Shown here: positions 6,933-14,521 of the stretch, in pieces | Layout: each line of letters starts with the position of its first letter | Numbering within the stretch: position 1 is the first letter of the stretch | Assembly (NCBI GenBank): GCA_035532415.1 | Contig: DATKRB010000002.1 | Coordinates: forward strand, 1 to 18,439 | DNA from: DATKRB01 sp035532415 | GTDB taxonomy: Bacteria > Actinomycetota > Acidimicrobiia > Acidimicrobiales > RAAP-2 | DNA length: 18,439 nucleotides | Direction of reading: 5' to 3' | Notes under the pieces: model-generated | Database searches by the model: none | The model's input: the letters and a program-made list of their open reading frames with translations, nothing else | What the model was told of the DNA's origin: nothing | Position numbers and translations under genes: made by a program

Positions 6933-6937
6933 GCCTT

Positions 6938-8449
6938 ATGCAGACCAAGAACGCACGCGCCAACCTGCCTGCCGGCGTCGTCGAGCCCCATGTCAAGCGG
7001 ATCGCCACCGTCATCGTGCTCGGCTCGATCATGTCCATCCTCGACACGACGATCGTGAACGTCGCTCTCGACAGCCTGTCGCGGGACCTGAACACGCCGC
7101 TCAACAACGTCCAATGGGTGGTCACGGGGTACCTGCTGGCGCTCGCCGCCGTGATCCCCCTCTCCGGGTGGGCGGTCCGGCGCTTCAGCGCCTTTCACGT
7201 CTACCTGACGGCCCTCCTGCTCTTCACCGCCGGCTCCGCCCTGTGCGGCCTGGCGAGCTCGGCTCCCGAGCTCATCGCCTTCCGGGTCCTGCAGGGCGTC
7301 GGCGGCGGGATGCTCGTGCCCACCGGCCTGACCATCCTGGTGAGGGCGGCCGGCCGGGAGAACCTGCCGAAGGTCATGAGCGTCATCGGGGTGCCGATGG
7401 TCCTCGCGCCGGTGTTCGGCCCGACGCTCGGCGGGTTCCTCCTGCAGTCGGTGGGCTGGCACGCCATCTTCATGATCAACGTGCCGATCGGGATCGTGAC
7501 GGCCTTCGTGGCGCTTCGCCTGCTCCCCCGGGACCAACCGATAGAAGGGAGCGCGGGCCCGCTCGATTGGCTGGGCCTCCTCCTCGCCGCGGCCGGAACG
7601 GTGGGCATCACGTTCGGGTTGTCGGAGAGCGCCACCGCGGGGAGCTTCATCGCCATGTCGGTCGTCGTCCCCGTCCTGCTCGGTTCGGCTCTCGTGGCTG
7701 CCTTCGTGCTGCGGGCTCTGCGGATCAAGCACCCCTTGCTCGATATCCGGCTGTACCGGATCCACGCCTACAGCGCCGCCAGCGTGGTCACGTTCTGTCT
7801 GGGCGCCGCCCTGTTCGGCGCGATGATCCTGCTCCCCCTGTACTTTCAGGTGGCCCGTGGACAGGACGCCATCCACACCGGCCTGCTCCTGATCCCCCAG
7901 GGCATCGGTGCCGCCATCGGCATGAACCGCTCCGCCCAGGCGACGCGGCGGTTGGGCGCAGGCCTGACGTCGCTGTGTGGCGGCGTGATCATGGTGCTGG
8001 CGACCATCCCCTTCCTCTTCATCGACACGACGACGTCCTTCGTGCTCATCGACATTGCGATGATCGTGCGGGGAGTGGGCGTCGGATTTTCGTTCATGCC
8101 CGCCATGACCGCGGCGTTCTCGGCCCTCTCGCACGATCAGATCGACGATGGCAGCCCCCAGCTGAACGTCATCCAACGAGTCGGGGGCTCTCTCGGCACC
8201 GCCGTGGTCGCCGTCGTCCTGCAGAACAAGCTGTCCCACCTCGGAGCGACGGTCGGCGGTCACGCGGCGGCCCACGTCTCGCCCGATGCGGTCGCCGCCG
8301 CGTTCGCCCAGACATACTGGTGGGTGATCGCCATGACCCTGGTATCGCTCATCCCCTCCGCCGTGCTGTGGCGGATCGAGCGCCGGAACCGTGCCGCCGG
8401 TTCCGAGACCGGCACCCCCGACGACCTGCTCATGGAGATCCTGGCGTGA
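6938..8449 (+). CDS. DHA2-family (EmrB/QacA-like) MFS drug efflux transporter
   Basis: A 503-residue inner-membrane proton antiporter with the hydrophobic profile of a 14-helix MFS exporter. Helix 1 carries the DHA2 motif LDTTIVNVALDSL (about 36-48). WVVTGYLLALAAVIPLSGW is helix 2. FRVLQGVGGGMLVPTGLTIL is the conserved 'RxxQGxGgg' stretch of helix 4. VPMVLAPVFGPTLGGFLLQS is antiporter motif C in helix 5, the mark of exporters. Later landmarks are LPLYFQVARGQDAIHTGLLL and GFSFMPAMTAAFSAL. All core motifs are intact. Such pumps export hydrophobic drugs, dyes or secondary metabolites; the substrate cannot be told. It is co-transcribed with an overlapping MarR gene, so expression is probably induced by a pump substrate that releases the repressor. 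Confidence 0.93.
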   Translation: MQTKNARANLPAGVVEPHVKRIATVIVLGSIMSILDTTIVNVALDSLSRDLNTPLNNVQWVVTGYLLALAAVIPLSGWAVRRFSAFHVYLTALLLFTAGSALCGLASSAPELIAFRVLQGVGGGMLVPTGLTILVRAAGRENLPKVMSVIGVPMVLAPVFGPTLGGFLLQSVGWHAIFMINVPIGIVTAFVALRLLPRDQPIEGSAGPLDWLGLLLAAAGTVGITFGLSESATAGSFIAMSVVVPVLLGSALVAAFVLRALRIKHPLLDIRLYRIHAYSAASVVTFCLGAALFGAMILLPLYFQVARGQDAIHTGLLLIPQGIGAAIGMNRSAQATRRLGAGLTSLCGGVIMVLATIPFLFIDTTTSFVLIDIAMIVRGVGVGFSFMPAMTAAFSALSHDQIDDGSPQLNVIQRVGGSLGTAVVAVVLQNKLSHLGATVGGHAAAHVSPDAVAAAFAQTYWWVIAMTLVSLIPSAVLWRIERRNRAAGSETGTPDDLLMEILA

Positions 8450-8904
8450 CGACCACGGAAGAGACGACCGCTCACCAGACGGCCCTCGAGCAGGTTCGCC
8501 TGACGTTGGGCGAGCTCTTCGGGGCGGAGCGTCGCCTGCGGGGGCGGGAGCAGCAGCAGCAGCGCGACCTCACCAACTCGCAGTTGCGGGCCCTCGTCGT
8601 GCTGGGCAAGGCGGACGAGGTGACCGCGGGAGAGCTGGCCAAGAGCGCCGATCTCAACCCGGCCAGCGTGACGGCCATGTTGGACCAGCTCGAATCGAAC
8701 GGCATCGTGGAACGGCGGCGCGGGGCCGAGGACCGGCGGATGTGCATGGTCTCGCTGACCGACAAGGGACGGGCGATCGTCGACGAGCGGCGCGCTCGCT
8801 GGCAGGCACTGTGGGAGGAGCACCTCGGGAACCTCTCCCGGAAGGAGCTGTCGGCCGCCCTCCGGGTGATGCGAACGATCGTCGAGCTGCTCGACGGACT
8901 GTGA
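8446..8904 (+). CDS. MarR-family transcriptional regulator
   Basis: A 152-residue winged-helix repressor starting at a GTG that overlaps the transporter stop (GTGA), so the two are translationally coupled. After an N-terminal dimer helix come LTNSQLRALVVLG, the HTH TAGELAKSADLNPASVTAMLDQLESNG (in two parts: scaffold helix, then recognition helix ASVTAMLDQLESNG), and the wing GIVERRRGAEDRRMCMVSLT with the family's DRR motif. The C-terminal helices EHLGNLSRKELSAALRVM restore the dimer interface. MarR proteins bind a palindrome as dimers and let go when they bind phenolics or drugs. The likely target is the palindrome at 6917-6932. The start at 7114 in the same frame lies inside the transporter gene and is a shadow. 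Confidence 0.92.
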   Translation: MTTTEETTAHQTALEQVRLTLGELFGAERRLRGREQQQQRDLTNSQLRALVVLGKADEVTAGELAKSADLNPASVTAMLDQLESNGIVERRRGAEDRRMCMVSLTDKGRAIVDERRARWQALWEEHLGNLSRKELSAALRVMRTIVELLDGL

Positions 8905-9023
8905 GCGGCCCCCCGGCGGGCGGCCGCGGGCGCGGGCCCGGCACGGGTCGGACGGCGGGGCGGGTGAAGGCGAGGCGATGGGTACGCCCCGGGCAATGAC
9001 ACCGGCGGTGGTCCCGGGGCATC

Positions 9024-9029
9024 TACGAT
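9024..9029 (+). promoter_or_regulatory. Candidate -10 TACGAT upstream of the DUF3048 lipoprotein gene
   Basis: TACGAT lies 15 nt before the ATG at 9045, which would leave a leader of only about 9 nt. The surrounding 8905-9044 stretch is GC-rich and shows no other feature; a -35 is not obvious. Confidence 0.3.
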
Positions 9030-9044
9030 GCCCGTTGCCCGCCC

Positions 9045-10223
9045 ATGGACCCGACGACTCAACCGTGCCCGATCCCGGGCCGCCGACGCGATGACGCGCC
9101 GGCGCCACGAACCGGACATCGGTGCCGGGCACGGTTCGCGCGCTGGTCGTTCCCTCTGGCCGGATTGGTGGCGGCGCTGATCCTGGCCGGTTGCTCCTCC
9201 ACCCCGGCTCCCCGCAAGGCGGCGGCACCTGCCACCACGACCGTGACGGCGGCGCCCGCCATCTGCCCGCTGACCGGCGCCCCGGTACCGGGGGGCGGAC
9301 CGGTACCGGGGCGGCCGGCACTGGCGGTGAAGGTGGACAACTACCCGGCCGCGCGCCCCCAGAGCGGGGTCGACAAGGCGGACGTCGTCTTTGAGGAGCC
9401 GGTCGAGGGCGGGATCACCCGGTTCGTCGCCGTGTACCAGTGCCAGCAGGCGGCGCTCGTCGGCCCGATCCGGTCGGCCCGCAACATCGACATCGGCATC
9501 CTCGGCCAGCTCGGGTCCCCGCTGCTGGCCCATGTCGGGGGGATCATCCCGGTGCTCGACAACATCGCCAACTCACCGCTCGTGAACGTCGACCTCGGGT
9601 TTTACGGCTCGGTGAACCAGCACCCTCCCGGCCGCCAGGCCCCTTACGACACCTACGCGTCCACCAGCGCGATGTGGAACCTGAAGTCCAAGGACACCAC
9701 GGTGCCGTCCCCGCTCTTCACCTACGCCAGCGGGGTCCCGGCGGGGGACCCGATCAGCGCGGTGTACGTCCCGTTCTCCGGCACCTCCAACGTGGTCTGG
9801 CTGTACGACGCCAAGAGCGGCACCTTCAAACGCTATTACGGGATGGCCCGGGACCTCCTGGCGAACGGCGTGCAGAACAGCGCGACCAACGTGGTCGTTC
9901 AGTTCGTCCACGTCACCTACGGCCCCTGGCTCGAGAACAGCGAGGGAGGCCTGGAGGTGCAGGCGAACCTCTACCAGAACGCCAGCGGCCAGGCGGAGGT
10001 CTTCCGCAACGGCGTGGAGATCACCGGCACCTGGCACCGCTCCTCGCTGGGCCAGCCGACCCAGTTCGTGAACGCGCAGGGGCAGCCCATCACCTTGGCG
10101 CCCGGGACCACCTGGGTGGAACTGGTCCCCGACACGGTAAGGGTCACCGCGACGCCCGCATCGGTGGCGTCCACCAAGAGCACCGCCGCCGCCCTGCGCG
10201 CCACCAAGACCACCCACCACTGA
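9045..10223 (+). CDS. DUF3048 (YerB-like) lipoprotein
   Basis: A 392-residue secreted lipoprotein. An arginine-rich N-terminus precedes the hydrophobic segment WSFPLAGLVAALILAGC, with lipobox LAGC (Cys50), and a Pro/Ala/Thr linker. The two DUF3048 parts follow. The N-terminal part has CPLTGAPVPG, ALAVKVDNYPAARPQSG, DKADVVFEEPVEGGITRFVA and VGPIRSARNIDI. The C-terminal part has VVVQFVHVTYGPWLE, EVFRNGVEITGTWHRS and PGTTWVELVP. The tail is Ala/Thr/Lys-rich. Bacillus YerB is the named relative; the molecular function is unknown, though the location says it works outside the membrane. It is alone on this strand, after the MFS-MarR operon, and converges with recA. The ATG gives a long pre-signal region; a later internal start cannot be ruled out. 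Confidence 0.85.
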   Translation: MDPTTQPCPIPGRRRDDAPAPRTGHRCRARFARWSFPLAGLVAALILAGCSSTPAPRKAAAPATTTVTAAPAICPLTGAPVPGGGPVPGRPALAVKVDNYPAARPQSGVDKADVVFEEPVEGGITRFVAVYQCQQAALVGPIRSARNIDIGILGQLGSPLLAHVGGIIPVLDNIANSPLVNVDLGFYGSVNQHPPGRQAPYDTYASTSAMWNLKSKDTTVPSPLFTYASGVPAGDPISAVYVPFSGTSNVVWLYDAKSGTFKRYYGMARDLLANGVQNSATNVVVQFVHVTYGPWLENSEGGLEVQANLYQNASGQAEVFRNGVEITGTWHRSSLGQPTQFVNAQGQPITLAPGTTWVELVPDTVRVTATPASVASTKSTAAALRATKTTHH

Positions 10224-10226
10224 GAC

Positions 10227-10253
10227 CGACCGGTAGCCTGCCCTCCCCGGTCG
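10227..10253. terminator. Weak hairpin between the convergent DUF3048 and recA genes
   Basis: CGACCGG (10227-10233) can pair with CCGGTCG (10247-10253) around a 13-nt loop. It begins 3 nt after the DUF3048 stop. There is no T-run; the call rests on place and pairing only. Confidence 0.35.
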
Positions 10254-10262
10254 CTCTGCAGC

Positions 10263-10297
10263 GGCGCCCGGCGATCTCGGTGGCGCCCGGCGATCTC
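10263..10297. repeat. Two 16-bp direct repeats at the recA stop
   Basis: GGCGCCCGGCGATCTC occurs at 10263-10278 and again at 10282-10297, a 19-bp period. The second copy overlaps the first two bases of the recA stop. It looks like a small tandem duplication in the convergent intergenic region. Confidence 0.7.
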
Positions 10298-11345
10298 AGT
10301 CGAGTGAGATGGGCAGGTCGTCCGGATCGGTCAGGCTCGATACGTCGTCCTCGGTGACGGCCGGAGCGAGGTGCTGACGGACCCGGTCGTCGATCTCCGC
10401 CATCAACTGAGGGTTCTCGCTCAGGAAGGTCTTGACGTTCTCGCGACCCTGACCGAGCTGCTCACCCTCGTAGGTGAACCAGGCGCCCGACTTCTTCACG
10501 AACCCGAGGTCCACCGACACGTCGAGCAACGAGCCCTCGCGGCTGATGCCCGTGCCGTACATGATGTCGAACTCGGCCTGCTTGAAGGGCGGGGCACACT
10601 TGTTCTTGACCACCTTGACCCGGGTCCGGCTGCCGATCATGTCCGTCCCGTCCTTGATGGTCTCGATCCGGCGGATGTCCAATCGGACGGACGAGTAGAA
10701 CTTGAGGGCACGTCCTCCCGGTGTCGTCTCGGGAGAGCCGTACATCACGCCGATCTTCTCGCGCAGCTGGTTGATGAAGATGGCGATGGTGTCGGACTTG
10801 TTGAGCGTTCCCGTCAGCTTGCGCAGCGCCTGGGACATGAGGCGGGCCTGCAGCCCCACGTGGCTGTCCCCCATCTCCCCCTCGATCTCGGCTCGTGGGG
10901 TGAGCGCCGCCACCGAGTCGATCACCAGCACGTCCAGAGCGCCCGACCGGATCAACATGTCGGCGATCTCGAGCGCCTGCTCACCGGTGTCCGGCTGGGA
11001 GATCAGCAGGGCGTCGATATTGACGCCGATGGCCTTGGCGTAAACCGGGTCCATGGCGTGCTCGGCGTCGATGTAGGCGCAGATGCCGCCGTTGCGCTGG
11101 GCCTCGGCGACGCAGTGCATCGCCAGCGTGGACTTTCCGGAGGACTCGGGGCCGAAGATCTCCACGACCCGGCCACGGGGTAGCCCGCCGATGCCGAGCG
11201 CGAGATCGAGCGCCAAGGCGCCGGTCGGGATCGACTCGATCCCCATGCTGACGTTGTCGCCCATCCGCATGATCGAGCCCTTGCCGAACTGCTTCTCGAT
11301 CTGGCCCAGCGCCACGTCGAGGGCCTTCTCGCGCTCCTCTGCCAT
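10296..11345 (-). CDS. recA: Recombinase RecA
   Basis: A 349-residue RecA, the ATP-dependent strand-exchange protein that also triggers LexA self-cleavage. It starts at ATG 11345 (MAEEREKALDVALGQIEKQF), preceded by AAGGAGA at 5 nt; the longer frame to 11456 has no such site. Walker A GPESSGKST is at residues 65-73, Walker B at LDVLVIDSVAALTPRAEIEG, and the L1/L2 and subunit contacts appear in GLQARLMSQALRKLTGTL and IFINQLREKIGVMYGSPETT (GGRALKFYSSVRLDIRR follows). The C-terminal domain ends in an acidic tail (TEDDVSSLTDPDDLPISLD). No intein is present. It is under its own LexA box (11479-11492). The next gene after it is convergent, so no recX follows. Confidence 0.98.
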   Translation of the reverse strand: MAEEREKALDVALGQIEKQFGKGSIMRMGDNVSMGIESIPTGALALDLALGIGGLPRGRVVEIFGPESSGKSTLAMHCVAEAQRNGGICAYIDAEHAMDPVYAKAIGVNIDALLISQPDTGEQALEIADMLIRSGALDVLVIDSVAALTPRAEIEGEMGDSHVGLQARLMSQALRKLTGTLNKSDTIAIFINQLREKIGVMYGSPETTPGGRALKFYSSVRLDIRRIETIKDGTDMIGSRTRVKVVKNKCAPPFKQAEFDIMYGTGISREGSLLDVSVDLGFVKKSGAWFTYEGEQLGQGRENVKTFLSENPQLMAEIDDRVRQHLAPAVTEDDVSSLTDPDDLPISLD

Positions 11346-11350
11346 CTGAC

Positions 11351-11357
11351 TCTCCTT
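11351..11357 (-). promoter_or_regulatory. Shine-Dalgarno AAGGAGA of recA
   Basis: AAGGAGA lies 5 nt before the recA ATG at 11345 and is one of the strongest ribosome sites in the window. It fixes the recA start. Confidence 0.8.
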
Positions 11358-11468
11358 GTGTCCTGATCTCTCGATCGCCGTCTGCACTCGTTGCCCGCCG
11401 ACCCTAGGAAGCGGGTGTATCACCAGGCCCGCCGCCGGGCGGGGGGCCGCGTTCACGCTGATCCCCGC

Positions 11469-11492
11469 ACTGTACTTGCGAACGCATGTTCG
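11469..11492 (-). promoter_or_regulatory. LexA (SOS) box and -10 of the recA promoter
   Basis: CGAACGCATGTTCG (11479-11492, as read on the plus strand) matches the Gram-positive/mycobacterial SOS consensus CGAACRNRYGTTCG at every position. On the minus strand it lies 134 bp before the recA ATG, and TACAGT (11474-11469), a fair -10, follows after 4 bp. LexA bound here would cover the region just upstream of the -10 and block polymerase. The box lies in the gap between the thpR stop (11526) and recA, which gives recA its own DNA-damage control inside a housekeeping cluster. Confidence 0.88.
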
Positions 11493-11525
11493 TGCCGGGA
11501 TGCCGGCCCTGGGGCCCCGTGGCGA

Positions 11526-12092
11526 TCACCCGGCACTCGCCGGCCCGATCCCCGCCGAGGCGGCGGTCCGGTACCGCGACCCGGTCGGCGTACTGCTCGA
11601 GACGACCAGGCACGCCTCGTCCACCACCCACGAGCTCGCCGACCCTCCTGCCCCGGCCGCTCCTTCGGCCCCGGCAGCGGGCAGCGGCGTGCCGACGAGG
11701 GTTCCGGGGACCGCCCGGCCCCCGCTGGCACGGGCCAGCGTCAGGTGACCCGTGAAGGGAGCGTCGTCCCCCACCCATGGGCGGGTTGCATCCCTGACCC
11801 CCGCGACGAGCACGTCGAGCCCCGACACCGGGGCGTAGAGGACGTCCCGGCCCAGCAGGAGCGTCCGGTCGCCGACGGCCGCCACCGGCGCCTCGGGCAT
11901 CGAGCGGGCGGCCCTGCCGAGCGCAGCGGCCACCAGCGGGAGGTCCTCCTCGGGTACCTCACCGTAAAAGACGAGGGTGACGTGCCATTGGTCGATCCCC
12001 GTCCAGCGCAGGCCCGGGACGGCCGGCCGGGGCAGGCCGTCGAGCCACCGGAGGACCCCGGCGGGTGGCCAGACGGCGGCGAACAGGCGCAT
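11526..12092 (-). CDS. thpR: RNA 2',3'-cyclic phosphodiesterase (2H family, 2'-5' RNA ligase-like)
   Basis: A 188-residue 2H phosphoesterase. The two catalytic H-x-T-L tetrads are HVTL (37-40) and HLTL (116-119), about 80 residues apart as in ThpR/LigT. The start MRLFAAVWPPAGVLRWL is the usual 'RLFvAv.pp' opening, which supports ATG 12092 against the longer arginine-rich frame to 12299. ThpR opens 2',3'-cyclic phosphates on RNA to 2'-phosphates; a reverse 2'-5' ligase activity is known in vitro, and the physiological role is uncertain. It lies 83 bp after the CbiG-labelled family gene and 180 bp before recA on the same strand. An Ala/Gly-rich insert near the C-terminus (GTPLPAAGAEGAAGAGGSAS) is probably a loop. 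Confidence 0.87.
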   Translation of the reverse strand: MRLFAAVWPPAGVLRWLDGLPRPAVPGLRWTGIDQWHVTLVFYGEVPEEDLPLVAAALGRAARSMPEAPVAAVGDRTLLLGRDVLYAPVSGLDVLVAGVRDATRPWVGDDAPFTGHLTLARASGGRAVPGTLVGTPLPAAGAEGAAGAGGSASSWVVDEACLVVSSSTPTGSRYRTAASAGIGPASAG

Positions 12093-12140
12093 CCGGCCAG
12101 TCTTGTCCCGACCCACCCGTCTCGGGGCGATCGGGGCGTC

Positions 12141-12164
12141 GGGTCGGCGGGTCGGCGGGTCGGC
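12141..12164. repeat. Three tandem copies of GGGTCGGC
   Basis: Three perfect 8-bp units lie between the thpR start and the stop of the upstream gene. It is probably slippage; it may vary in number between strains. Confidence 0.65.
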
Positions 12165-12175
12165 GACAAGGCCGG

Positions 12176-13192
12176 TCAGCCGATACCCAGGATCCACCCT
12201 TCCTCGTCGAGCACCTGCGCCCGCAGGCCGGCGGGCAGCGAGCCGGCCGCCGCGGGGTCGAACCACGTTGCCCAACCGGCCGCATCGCGCCCCGCACACG
12301 CCTGGGCGGCGGCGATGACCTGTGCCTCGTCACGGACGGTGGAGGGGGCCCCTGCACCGGGTACCGGGTCGAACACCGACGGCCAGAGCTCGGCGAAGAC
12401 GAAGCGAGGCCGTCGGAGCGGTCCGCTCGACCCGGTCGGCGACCCGCCCGCGTCGTGGCCGAGCGGGTCCGGCGTGAACCCCGTCTCGAACGGCCAGACG
12501 GCCGCCAGCTCCCTGAATTCCCCGAGGAGGCGGTGGAGCCAGGGGATCCCGACCATCACCTGGCTCCCCACCGTGACCCCGCCGAAGAGCTGAAAGTTCG
12601 ACTTGATACCCCGGCCGGCCAGCCGCTCCGTGATGCGCAACGGGGAGCACGGGTTGGGCGCCAACCCGGCGGGGACCCGATCGGTCGGAGGTAGGGCGAC
12701 CAGGTCCTCGTAGCGCGGCGAGCGGGGACGGCCCCAGAACAATCGCACCCCGGTCCGACGGTTGACGCCGTCTGCCACCGGGAAGCGGTTGTTCGCGTTG
12801 TCCGGCCCGTCCTCCACCAGCGCCGACAGCAGGGACCACGTCCGCCACCAGGGTTGGGCGCCACTTCGCCACCCGGCCGCCCGGGCGGTGTCCCCGGCCG
12901 CCCGGGCGGTGTCCCCGGCCGGCGCAGCGGCGCCAGGGGCCAGACCGGCGGTGCACGCGGCGAACCCGGCGGGGTAGCCGAGCGAGAAGTCGACGGCCAC
13001 CAGCACCGTCCGTCGGAAGCGGGCGGCCCGGGTCAACAGCGACGACACGTGGTCGAAGGCACCGGCCCGGGTCGCCGGATTGACGGTGCTCAGACGGTCG
13101 GGACCCCTCCCACGGGCTCGCCAACGGGCGGCCCAGATGCTGTCGCGCCCCTGTGCGGGGGCAGAGCTCGCGCTCCAGTCGACGACCACCAC
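12176..13192 (-). CDS. Conserved hypothetical protein of the family often labelled 'cobalamin biosynthesis protein CbiG'
   Basis: A 338-residue protein from GTG 13192, 12 nt after the cinA stop, so probably coupled to cinA. Features are VVVDWSASSAPAQGRDSIWA at the N-terminus, TVLVAVDFSLGYPAGFAACT near residue 65, NNRFPVADGVNRRTGVRLFW near 135, then GSQVMVGIPWLHRLL, AAVWPFETGF, FAELWPSVF and the end LDEEGWILGIG. From memory this matches a family common in alphaproteobacteria, annotated as CbiG or as a molybdopterin-guanine dinucleotide protein without experiment. The DWSAS...DSIW and VDFSLGYP strands recall an RNase H-like (DUF429-type) fold with acidic residues, which I infer only. I see no CbiG hydrolase features. 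A 21-bp in-frame duplication is present near residues 93-106. Confidence 0.7.
   Translation of the reverse strand: MVVVDWSASSAPAQGRDSIWAARWRARGRGPDRLSTVNPATRAGAFDHVSSLLTRAARFRRTVLVAVDFSLGYPAGFAACTAGLAPGAAAPAGDTARAAGDTARAAGWRSGAQPWWRTWSLLSALVEDGPDNANNRFPVADGVNRRTGVRLFWGRPRSPRYEDLVALPPTDRVPAGLAPNPCSPLRITERLAGRGIKSNFQLFGGVTVGSQVMVGIPWLHRLLGEFRELAAVWPFETGFTPDPLGHDAGGSPTGSSGPLRRPRFVFAELWPSVFDPVPGAGAPSTVRDEAQVIAAAQACAGRDAAGWATWFDPAAAGSLPAGLRAQVLDEEGWILGIG
12875..12916. repeat. In-frame 21-bp tandem duplication within the CbiG-labelled family gene
   Basis: Two identical 21-bp units at 12875-12895 and 12896-12916 encode GDTARAAGDTARAAG in the protein. The length is a multiple of three and the segment lies in a variable loop, so the duplication is tolerated. 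Confidence 0.75.
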
Positions 13193-13204
13193 CTCGTCGA
13201 ACAG

Positions 13205-14521
13205 CTACCGGCCTCCGGCCGTTCGGGATCCCGCCGATGCGGCGGTGCCGGTCGACAGGGCTCGACGCAGCAGGTCCAGCGCACTGATGACCGCGTAGCC
13301 CCGCACCTGCGGGCGGTCGCCGGGCAATTGGAGCGCACGGACCTCCGTGGGCACCCCCGGCAGCGCCAGGCCGACGAACACCGTGCCCGGACGCTGGCCG
13401 TCCTGTTCCTCCGGCCCGGCCACCCCGGTCGTCGCCAGGCCGACATCGGCGCCCAGCACCCGGCGCGCCGCCTCCGCCATCTGGCGAGCGGTCGGCTCGG
13501 ACACGACCGGACCGTCGGCCACGCCCAGCACGGCGTGCTTGACCTCGGTGGCATACGCGACGACCCCGCCCCGGAACCAGGCACTGGCGCCCGGTACGTC
13601 CACCAACCGTGACGCGATGAGCCCTCCGGTCAGCGACTCGGCCACCCCCAGGGAGAGGCCCCGCCGGATCAGCAGCGCCGCCACGGCGCGTTCCATGTTC
13701 TGGTCGTCGGTGCCGAAGACGATGTCGCCCAATCGCTCGGCGATCACCGCCCGCGCCGCCTCCTCCTCGGCGTCGAGCAGCAGCCGGGCCTGCTCGGCGG
13801 TCCGGGCCCGGGCGGTGAGGCGCACCTTTATCCCCTCGATCCCGCTGGCGAGGAAGGCGACGGTCAGGGACTCGGAGGATGCCGAGGCGAGCCGCTCGTC
13901 GAGCACGTCGACCCGTCCCTGCAACGCCTCGGCCAGCCCCGATTCGCTGGCGCCCCAGGTGCGCAGCACCCGGCTGACGATCACGCCCTCCTCGCCGGCG
14001 GCCGCCATCCGTCGCCGCAGGTCGGGAAGGATCCCGCGGGTGAACATCTCGGCCATCTCGTGCGGCACGCCCGGCACCGCGTACAGGACCTGCTCCCCGA
14101 CCGGGCAGATCAGTCCCGGTGCGGTGCCGGCCACCTGCTCTATGACCGTCGCACCGGCCGGGACGTCACCCTGGCGCGCGTTGTTGTCCGACATCGTGCG
14201 GCCCCGCTGGGCGAAGAAGGAGGCGATCCGGTCGACGATCCGCTGGTCCCGGACGAGACCGACCCCCATCACCTCGGCGATGGCCTCCCGGGTGATGTCG
14301 TCCTGGGTCGGTCCCAGCCCGCCACAGACGATCACCGCGTCACTCCGGTCGAGAGCGGTCCGGAAGGCGCGGACGATCCTGTCGCGGTTGTCGCCGACGG
14401 CCTGGTGGAAGTGGGAGGCCACCCCGTGCGCCGCCAGTTGCTCTCCGAGCCAGGCCGAATTGGTGTCGGCGATCTGCCCGAGGAGCAGCTCGGTCCCGAC
14501 GGCCACGATCTCCACTCTCAC
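13205..14521 (-). CDS. cinA: CinA-family protein (MoCF domain plus NMN amidohydrolase-type domain)
   Basis: A 438-residue two-domain CinA. The N-terminal MoaB/MoCF-like domain (about 1-170) shows VEIVAVGTELLLGQIADTNS and VIVCGGLGPTQDDITREAIA; the linker domain follows. The C-terminal CinA/PncC domain (about 265-425) shows LGVAESLTGGLIASRLVDVP, SAWFRGGVVAYATEVKHAVL and TTGVAGPEEQDGQRPGTVFV, the NMN deamidase signatures. CinA proteins hydrolyse ADP-ribose-type pyrophosphates and deamidate NMN in NAD recycling, and cinA is often linked to recA, as here. The start is GTG 14521, whose GTGA overlaps the pgsA stop; the frame upstream lies inside pgsA and is not coding-like. All motifs are intact. 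Confidence 0.95.
   Translation of the reverse strand: MRVEIVAVGTELLLGQIADTNSAWLGEQLAAHGVASHFHQAVGDNRDRIVRAFRTALDRSDAVIVCGGLGPTQDDITREAIAEVMGVGLVRDQRIVDRIASFFAQRGRTMSDNNARQGDVPAGATVIEQVAGTAPGLICPVGEQVLYAVPGVPHEMAEMFTRGILPDLRRRMAAAGEEGVIVSRVLRTWGASESGLAEALQGRVDVLDERLASASSESLTVAFLASGIEGIKVRLTARARTAEQARLLLDAEEEAARAVIAERLGDIVFGTDDQNMERAVAALLIRRGLSLGVAESLTGGLIASRLVDVPGASAWFRGGVVAYATEVKHAVLGVADGPVVSEPTARQMAEAARRVLGADVGLATTGVAGPEEQDGQRPGTVFVGLALPGVPTEVRALQLPGDRPQVRGYAVISALDLLRRALSTGTAASAGSRTAGGR

Noticed and set aside
6917..8275. 452-codon minus-strand frame opposite the MFS gene
   Set aside because: It is rich in His, Gln, Asp and Gly, as expected from reading a hydrophobic membrane protein gene backwards.
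10263..10297. CRISPR-like repeats
   Set aside because: There are only two copies with a 3-bp gap and no spacers; a tandem duplication explains them.
11346..11456. Upstream extension of recA
   Set aside because: The strong ribosome site and the conserved RecA N-terminus fix the start at 11345.
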